From NCBI GenBank assembly GCA_013397845.1, contig VZTG01010637.1, positions 83,796 to 147,795 of the forward strand: a DNA stretch of 64,000 nucleotides. The letters run 5' to 3'. The position numbers and the translations under genes are program-made. The notes below the pieces were generated by a model that did not search any database, was not told where the DNA came from, and saw only the letters and a list, made by a program, of their open reading frames with translations. Positions within the stretch are counted from its first letter, which is position 1. Each line of letters opens with the position of its first letter. Shown piece by piece: positions 47,001 to 56,000 of this stretch. This stretch comes from Melanocharis versteri (lineage: Eukaryota > Chordata > Aves > Passeriformes > Melanocharitidae).

Positions 47001-50000
47001 TAGTTTAATAAATGTTGAGTGTCTTTTTTCTAACTGAATTCAGACAGAAATTTTTAAGTTCTTCTTAGACCTTTTGGGTATTACTTCTCTTCCTTCATTG
47101 GCTTCACTGGCTTCTTTTCTGAAGAGGCAAATCTGCTTGTCCTTAGCCATCAGTGTCGTGTTCCTCTTCTTTGCTTGCACAGGCACTTCCCAGTAAGGTT
47201 TCTTTGGATGAAGAGCACATTCCATACCTTACAACTGAAGAACTCTTCATTAGGGGCAGGCAGTTGCTTTTAGAGGGAGAGCTGTTTAGTAAGTTATTTG
47301 CCTTCTTTCTTGGAGCTAGCTGTAATTCATTGCCTAGTGCAGCACTCCCAGTGCCAATTACATGGAAGTTCTCTGGCTTTGGGGTCCAAGCTGAAAGGCT
47401 GAGCTGAACTTGAAAGAGTGCTGTATTGTATCTTCATTATGAGATAGGTGAGAGGCTTGGAAAACACTGAACCCTTGTTCTACAGCTAGCTATTAGAGAT
47501 GCCAAGAACAGGATAAACACCTGAGAAGGTTTAGATCAAATATCTTCAGCACCTCCATGAAAATATAAATGGAATTGTTTTACTGTTGGAGCTGACATTA
47601 GAAATTTTATTGTGGACTGGACGGAAGAGACATGTTACATGCAATATATTAATGCAGCAGAGTAGTTGCTGCTGGTTCTCTTACCATAAGATTGTATTCA
47701 GTGACCTAAAAATGAAGTGGGAATTTTATGCTAGACCTTTTACTGCACTGGTGCCTTTTTCTCCCAGTAAACGTGTTACCAATAATACAAAGAGAGAATT
47801 ATATCTGTTTAAGTGGAATCGATCAACAGCATGGTAATTGAAATGAGAATTACAGGAAACACATTTAAATAGTTTTCTTTTGCACCTTTACAATTTTCTG
47901 GGTTTGGTTGATGTGCACTCCTTCTTTAATATATGTGACATTAAATCTAATTTGGTCAATAGAGATTGTTACAATTACTGTCATACAGTATCCTAACAAT
48001 TTATGGCAGTGGGAGAAAACTTCTGCTCAGGGGCTTTTTTTTGCGTATGCAGCTTCCTGATTGCCATAAATCAGTTTGTTTCTGTTAGGCAATAGCATGA
48101 CAGAGGCCTCAGAAGCTCAAAATTAAGAAAACATACTGTAGTTCTGACTGCCAGATCTTCCTGTAATGTGCAAATGTATTTATACTTTGCCTCAAGAGAA
48201 ACGTCAAAGCAGAATTAATTGTGTTTCCAAAATACCAGTCAGATTGCTCATATATATATTAATCCCCTTACTGCTCTGTATGATTTTCAGGATAAGAATA
48301 TTAATAGAACTTGATCTGGGAAAGCTCCTGGGCAATAGGATCCTGAAAAGAGTTACATGAAGAGGCTCCATAGATGCATTTTACACTTTCCTAATAGAAA
48401 CACCTCATAATCTTTGGGTATTTTTTTGTGTAAGTTTCTTATTCCTGTTAGGCTACATTCTCTTTGCATTTATCCCTCCAGTAAATATTGTTTGGTGCTT
48501 TGCCAGCCTTGCATGTGCTTGCAGCTCCATGCGCTCTCAGTGTAGTCTGACATTTCTTGTGTGCCTCTAGGTGCACTTCTTGTTGGCAGCTAAGTGTGAT
48601 GAAACAGTTCTCATCTTGTGATTTGTAACGTGAATGTGGGTCTTGCTACTCTGTGTGCCTGGATTACTGAGTGGGAGGTAGTATCCCATGTATTTTGTTG
48701 TGGCAGCTCTTGATGCAGGGATTTCTGCTGCTTTTAGTTCAACCTGTTTGTATAGAACTGTTGTTTGGACCTTTAAAAGGACAAAAATGTTCTTGAAACC
48801 ATTCACAAGTTACCAGCTGATGATCATGAGATCAAACTAACCCAAGACAAAAATAAAATGTAGTTTAATCAGTCATTCATGCCTTACAACAAAGCTGTAA
48901 TTCAGTTTTTGACCATTCTTCTGGGAGTAATGTAACATTTTAGTCATGATGAAATAAGGACAGTTCAGCTGAGAAGTGCATGGCTGGAAGCCTTTTCCTT
49001 CATTATTATTCCCTGATGATGGTTTGAAAAAAAATATCGAAACTAAGGGAAACAATTCCAGGTGCATATCCTACAGTTTGCATGTATCTATGTATACCTT
49101 ACATATCCAATGGATGGGAGGGCGTAAAAGAACTTTATCTGTAATTGCAAGTGTTACATCAGCAATTCTCTGAATTCTCTGTTTCTGAGCTGTTAGAAGC
49201 AGTTGTAATTCAAGCCTGGAGTACAGGACTTGACAGACTATAGCAGAGATGACAATTTAATCTCTTAATCCTTCTTGCTCTTTAGACTTTCTCAGAAGAA
49301 TCCTGAGATGATATCCATCCCCATAGTGGTGGCTTTCTCCTGTTATGGTGGACTAAATGTTTCTGCTTATAGCTGCCTCCAGGTAGGCTCCTCTGTCGTC
49401 CTCCACATACCTTTGTGAATGCTCCATTCTTTGCTCCATTGCCAGCTCATTTGTTTTTATAAATGCACTTTGCAACTCCCAGAAGTAGTGGTAGTCAAAG
49501 TGGAATTGGTGAGGAGCTCAGCTCAGAGCCCAGGTCTGGCTCGTTTGTGGAGGATCCATGATTGTACAATAGTGGTTTTAGCAGAAAGCAGCCACTAACT
49601 CTTCTCCTTTTCCCTCCCCCCTTCCCTTCTTGGTGCACTGCACTCAGTGTGTGTGCTTGATAACTTGATTTCGTGTTGTACTTTTCTCTGCCCCGCCTTC
49701 TAACGCAAAATAATCCTCTGATATGCATGCAGTGAATGTTTATTGTGGCCACTTTTACTACCACTTCAGTAGCTCTTTTAGCAAGAAACTGGAGATCTTT
49801 GGGCTTGTCTTTGTTCACAAGAGACTGTAGCTGAGCTTTAGAGAAGACATTTCTTGCCATCTGTTGAGAGTATTGAAGGATTTAAAAATTTGTACTCAAG
49901 TGTCTGAGTAGTAGTAATGGACTTGGCTGATTCTTGTTATGAATGAGGGTGAAACCCTGTCAGAAAACACCTGCCTAAAGGGAGGTGGGTCTTTATGTTC

Positions 50001-53000
50001 GTGTTAAGCTGGTTAATATCAATAGAAAGATTAGCCAAACTTTAGGTACCTTTCAACTTTGTTTTGCTGAAAGATCATTTTGCAGGGAGATCTACTTGGC
50101 AAACCGAGCTGAACTTTTTTTAGATGATTCTCAATTAAAATGGTCTTTTGCATTGCCTCACCTCAAGTTTAGCTCTTGAAGTTTCTCCACCTTTTGCTCT
50201 GTCAGGAATCCCAACTACAGCATTAGAAAGTACATTGGAAATGACAGTGTTGGGTAGAGGTTGTCACTACATACTCTCTCTTTTGAGGAGTCTGACTTGT
50301 ACAGCTCTAGGGAAATTACTTATTTTGAGCTGGATCAACAGCTGATGTAGAACATAACCTGTGTCCAAAATACATTGAATCTGTAGCATTTTGATCTGTG
50401 TATAATTTGTGGTTTTTACTGCTCATATGAATGATTGTTGTTTTCCAAGATGTGTGAAACAGCATTAGCATATCTTAGAACAGCTGGATATCCATTACAG
50501 GATGGAAATAGCCTTTGAGTTAGTCCTGCACCTGTCATTCACACTGGTCCATTACCAGATGTTTCAAAAGGAAATGGAAAATGCTTGCAAAGAACGTCTT
50601 TGGGGAGGAAAATTTCTCCAAATTAAATATTAGCTAATTTGCATCCTTCAGCATAAGATTACATTAATAAGTTTTCTCTCTGTTCTTTAGCTTCAGCTGT
50701 TAATATTACTTACCTAAATGCTTATCCTTTAGGCAATTTTACTAAACATCTTAATTCTCTAACATCTTGTTCTGTATCTTAACTTATGTATTAAAACAAA
50801 AAGTCCTCCAGGAGTTTTGTGTCTAGTAATTTCACTTGCTGTTTGGCTTCAGAAATCAGCAGTTCAGGTTTAGATATTCCTTTAAAATATTACAGCAATT
50901 GCTTACTAGAATTTTTATCTTGTCCTCATTCTTGTTCTAGAGGAGTTGTCTTAATTCATTGACTGGATCATAATAAATTACATTCTGCTTCAGGGGACTG
51001 GGTTTCTCAGAGCTGCATTTAGATGCAATAAGGATTTGAGAGAAGAACTTGGGGCTTTAGGAATTACTTAGTCTTGAGCAGAAGAAATCTTTTATATACA
51101 ATATGTCAATTATTAGTTGCAGTTTCAGTTGGCTGAAAATGCAATCCATGGTAATCCATGGTATACAGAACACATTCCTTATGGCACGGTGTTCTGCTAA
51201 ATGGATGTTCTGATTTCAGCATGAAATCGAGTATGTACATGGACTAGTTCTTTTATACTTTTCTCCTGTTATTTTTTACAACATCTGTAGGAGTCTGTGT
51301 GCATTTTTCCACCCCTGTGTTGAAACTCCATTTTGAGGAAGCTGTGCTAAGATGGATGAACTAAAAGAGCTCAGGAAGAGAGGTGCCTTTCTGAGAACCA
51401 GGGTGACACAGTTGATGCACTGACTTTGAGCCTTTAGGCAAGGTTCCATTGAAGTGATTATGTGGTTTTGCATTGTCCTTTAGCAGCAGGAAATCCTGTC
51501 TGCCTTTGAGGCTCAACTAAATTATACAAAAGGATGGATGTGCTTTTTAGTGTTAATGATGGTACACAGCAGAGTTGGATTCAGAACAGTAACCTGGATA
51601 ATGTGCTGGACAAAGCACTTTTTCAGGGCAGACAAAGAACAGGAAACTATAGCTGGCCAAGCCTTGGTTTATGTCAGTGAATTCCTCAGCATCTTGTGGC
51701 TTAAAGATTGACATTATTTATAGGGTTTTGTCTTGTGAAAATCAAACACTCATGTAAAGAAAAAAAACCCCAAACCAACTATATTAAGTCTTTTAGGCTT
51801 TTTTGACCTACAAAAACATTAAGGAAACTGATCATAGTGCACTGTTATTGATTATCTGGTTCCTGGAGTAATTAAATCAAAATTTGACCATGGTTAAATA
51901 GAGATAACTTCATATGGTACAGATAAAGGCCAATTCTGAATGATTATCACCTTTGATTGAGCGCCTTGGCTCATAAATGTTATGATGAAATCAAAGGAGG
52001 TCAAGGGCAAGATGTTTAAAAATACTAAAAGCTGAAGAAAATTTTTATGATAGACAAACCTGCAGAAAGCTGAATTACTATCTATGTTTTGATAAAGCAA
52101 GAGAGAGATAAGAAAGTGATTTAGAGGAAGGTTCATAAGAAAGTTTAGATTACTGCTACTTGCTAAGGTATAAAATGTTCGAATCTTTGGTGTTTGTTTG
52201 AATACTACTTATACATGAGTATGTACCTTTCTGTTTCCATCCATAGTGACTTCATGCTGTCTAATACAGACATGATTCTTTTGCTACCATGACTGTTAGT
52301 TTGCTCCTGTAAAAGAAATCATGGAAGTGATTTAATTATGTGTAGGTAGGATTGGGATGGGTAGGAAGGCTTCCACGCATGTCCTCTGAACACTGTGTGA
52401 GGAGATTTCTGCCTAACTTCACACTAATGTCCAGATATGTACCTCAGACCAAGATGGGAGGTAGAATACCTGTCAGTCTGCATGAATTGAATTTCTTCAT
52501 TTTTCAAATGTGTTGGCTGATACTCTTAAGTCTCCCTCCCTTTTTTCTCCCCCAGGAGGCTGAACAGAATAGACCAGGACAGTGTATTACAAATTATTAC
52601 CCATTTTTGTTTTAGATCCAAGATTGCTGGCAATCAGTGGCTCTTACCACTTGCTGTGGAACTTTGATGCTCCTGACTTTTTGGTTTCAGAGCTGTACCA
52701 TGGACAGTCACCACAGTTGCTTGCAGTATTGTCTAGCAGCATTAACAGCTGAGCAAGTGTAAGATCACTTACTCTCTCATTTGTCAAGTTGTGAGAGTAG
52801 AGCCCAGAGGCCCTGCTGGTGGAACTAAAGGAAAAGAAGACGTTGCTTAGGAAACTGCAAAAGAAGGAAAAAAATAGATTCCTAGAATAGTATCTATAAA
52901 CAGTAGGTGTGATATTGGCTGTAGTTATCCACTGTAGTATGGCACTTCTCTGTTTGGTTAGATAGTATTTTTAGTAATCCAAAGAATGTTCACTTGAGTT

Positions 53001-56000
53001 CTGTAGGTCAGTTAGATAATAAAATATATTAGGATTGGGAAGAAAATTCTCAAAACATTTTGTTTTCCTTTGTGAGCGTAATTTTTGTGAGCAGAAAATA
53101 TGACTTCAGATGCTTGGCTGAAGAAGTTTGTGCTTATTTAGAATCCATAAATGAATAAGAAAGCTGTGTGATTCTTTGTGCTACATTATGGACTGTCGTT
53201 ACTGCATTACTGTTTTTCCATACAAACGTATTATAAAAGCTCTGATGTCCTTGTTTTACATATTCTTTTTTGCAGATATTTTCATGTTTCCTTTTCTTTT
53301 CCCTTTCATCAGACATTTGCCGACCGGGTATTTGGTTGGTTCAGCTGGACAATTCCCATTGCTGTAGCCTTTTCTTGTTTTGGTGGACTTAATGCTTCAA
53401 TTCTAGCATCATCAAGGTAGTGCATATCTCTTTCAATTTGACAAATGTTCACACGTCTTTTTACATGTTACTGTTATGCTGATCTATTGTGAGAGTGGCA
53501 AAAATCCTTTTTTAACGGAACCTATCATGAATAGCCATAATAAAACAACAGATCTAAATAAACCTCTGTGTGTGTGTGTGTGTACGTACACCCTTAACAC
53601 TGCCTTGTTTCCCCAGAGCATTCCTGAGTGTATGCAGTGCATAATTAAAGATCAAATTAATTTGGTCTGTGTGGTGAGTCCTCAGGCCTTCTGATTGTTC
53701 GCATTACCTTCCATTTTACTTGATAGAATAATTCGAGCAAGTTTTTGGTTTCAAATGTATTTACCTAAAATTTACTGACCTTTTAAAATCAGTATTTTAA
53801 AACTTTGTACTTGGAAAAACCCTAAAAAACGTGCCACTGCTATGAAGCTGTAATCAGAAAGCTTAGGATACAGTGTAGAACCTTTTCTTTGAGCACTGAT
53901 TGTGGATGTAACTAGCAAAAGTTTTAAATAGATTTACTCAGGCATTTTAAGATTCTTCCTGTCCATTTCATGAATTTGCAATGCCTCTGTATTGAGAAGA
54001 AACATGATCATTTGGTGAAGCAGTCAGTATAGAACAGTTAGTAATAAAATTGTGTTTGTTCTTTGAGCATGTGGTTGAGTGACATCATTTTAGGGACCTG
54101 GCAATCTCTTCTGGTTGGCATTGAAAACTATTCTTACCTAAGCTGAAATGTTTTCAGTGCTAGCTTTTAGAATTTTGTGAAACAATAGAAATTTATTTCA
54201 GTTACTGTAGATGATGTCTATTTTACCTGTCGGATGATTTTTTTTTAAAAAATGGTTGTTAACAGCATGTTTCTAAAAGCTTATGTATCTTTCAATGGTT
54301 GTTGTACAGTACATCTTTATAAGAAGGGTTGAATCCAGGTTCCAGTTTAAAGGGTGGAAATTCAGTGGTGTAAATATTTATTTTGACTGGTGTTATTCTT
54401 TGATTTTCTGTAATATATTCTCTCTTGCCTGTGGTCTCAACACGTGTTTTCTCACTGCTTTTTTTCAGGCTGTTTTTTGTGGGATCTCGGGAAGGTCACC
54501 TTCCTGATCTGTTGTCTATGATCCACATAGAGAGGTTCACACCTGTGCCAGCACTGCTCTTCAATGCAAGTTGTTATTGCTTTTCTTTTCAACTGATTAG
54601 ATGGGACACACAGCACAGCTTCCCTCAAATGGAGCTTCAACACAGGGCTGGAAAAATGTACACAAATATATATGTACAAAAAATAACAGGAGAAAAGTAT
54701 AAAAGAACTAGTCTATGTACATACTCGATTTCATGCTGAAATCAGAATATCCATTTAGCAGAACACCGTGCCATAAGGAATGTGTTCTGTATACCATGGA
54801 TTACCATGGATTGCATTTTCAGCCAACTGAAACTGCAACTAATAATTGACATATTGTATATAAAAGATTTCTTCTGCTCAAGACTAAGTAATTCCTAAAG
54901 CCCCAAGTTCTTCTCTCAAATCCTTATTGCATCTAAATGCAGCTCTGAGAAACCCAGTCCCCTGAAGCAGAATGTAATTTATTATGATCCAGTCAATGAA
55001 TTAAGACAACTTTCAGAACAATAATATGAGTTATTTGAAGGAAAACTTAAAAAAATTCACAAGAGACAACTCTAAAATATACTGTCATCAAGGTGATTGC
55101 TGAGGGAGTAATTTTTGAGGCATTGAAATTATGCCAAATACCAAGGAGTACAAGGTGTTACTTAAAGGCAAAAAGCAGCATAAACAGTAAGTTTCAAACT
55201 TTTGGGTTTAGATTCTTACTCTTGTTCTTTTCTGACAGTGTTTTATGACCCTTATTTACCTGGGTGTGGAAGATGTCTTCCAGCTAATTAATTACTTCAG
55301 CTTCAGTTACTGGTTTTTTGTTGGTCTGTCTATTGCTGGGCAGTTATATCTGCGTTGGAAAGAACCAGATCGGCCAAGACCTCTTAAGGTAATACTTATT
55401 ACACAATTGTTTCAAGTCCTTGCCTTCCATATCATGTAAAAGTACTGTCTAAAATCTGGACCATACATGTTAAGCCTAGAGGTTACAAATTGATCAGGAC
55501 ATAAAGCATGGTTTCCATTTGATGTTGTACCATGAAAGTTAGCTTGTCTGCTAGGTAAGAACAAGAGGTGGTTGTATCAGTGTACTCTATTTATGCCAGT
55601 TCAATCAGTACCCCTTCTGAATGTCTCAATAGCCTAACATAGTAGTTAGCCTTTTATCTAGCAGCAGTCTCTGATTGGGAATGCTCAAGTTAAGTAACTC
55701 TGTCTGTGGACCACATTTAGCTCTGATGATATCTGATCCTCTAGTAACCTTCTCATACTTTAAGTTGATACTCTACTCAAAAAAGTCAGTAATTCTTGTT
55801 TCCCAAGTTTTACTGGTTTTGTCTAAAAACACTTCATGCCACTATGCACTTTCTTTCAGCACAGCAGCGTTACCATACTTGATTATTTTGCCATTTTTAG
55901 CAACATTTTTATTCTGTCAAGAATAATTCTGCAATGTGTTTATGGTCCTAAATAGTCAGATATATGAGAGGAAGTGCAGATAATTTCACAAAGTGGCTTT

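Noticed and set aside
50944..51277. The idea that the inverted repeat arms are two LTRs or a DNA transposon
   Set aside because: There are no TG...CA ends, no convincing terminal inverted repeats and no shared target duplication. A local inverted duplication explains it more simply.
53178..53420. Open frame starting upstream of the SLC7A6 helix 8 exon
   Set aside because: Only the portion from the acceptor at 53312 onward, in the transporter frame, matches the family; the rest is intron.
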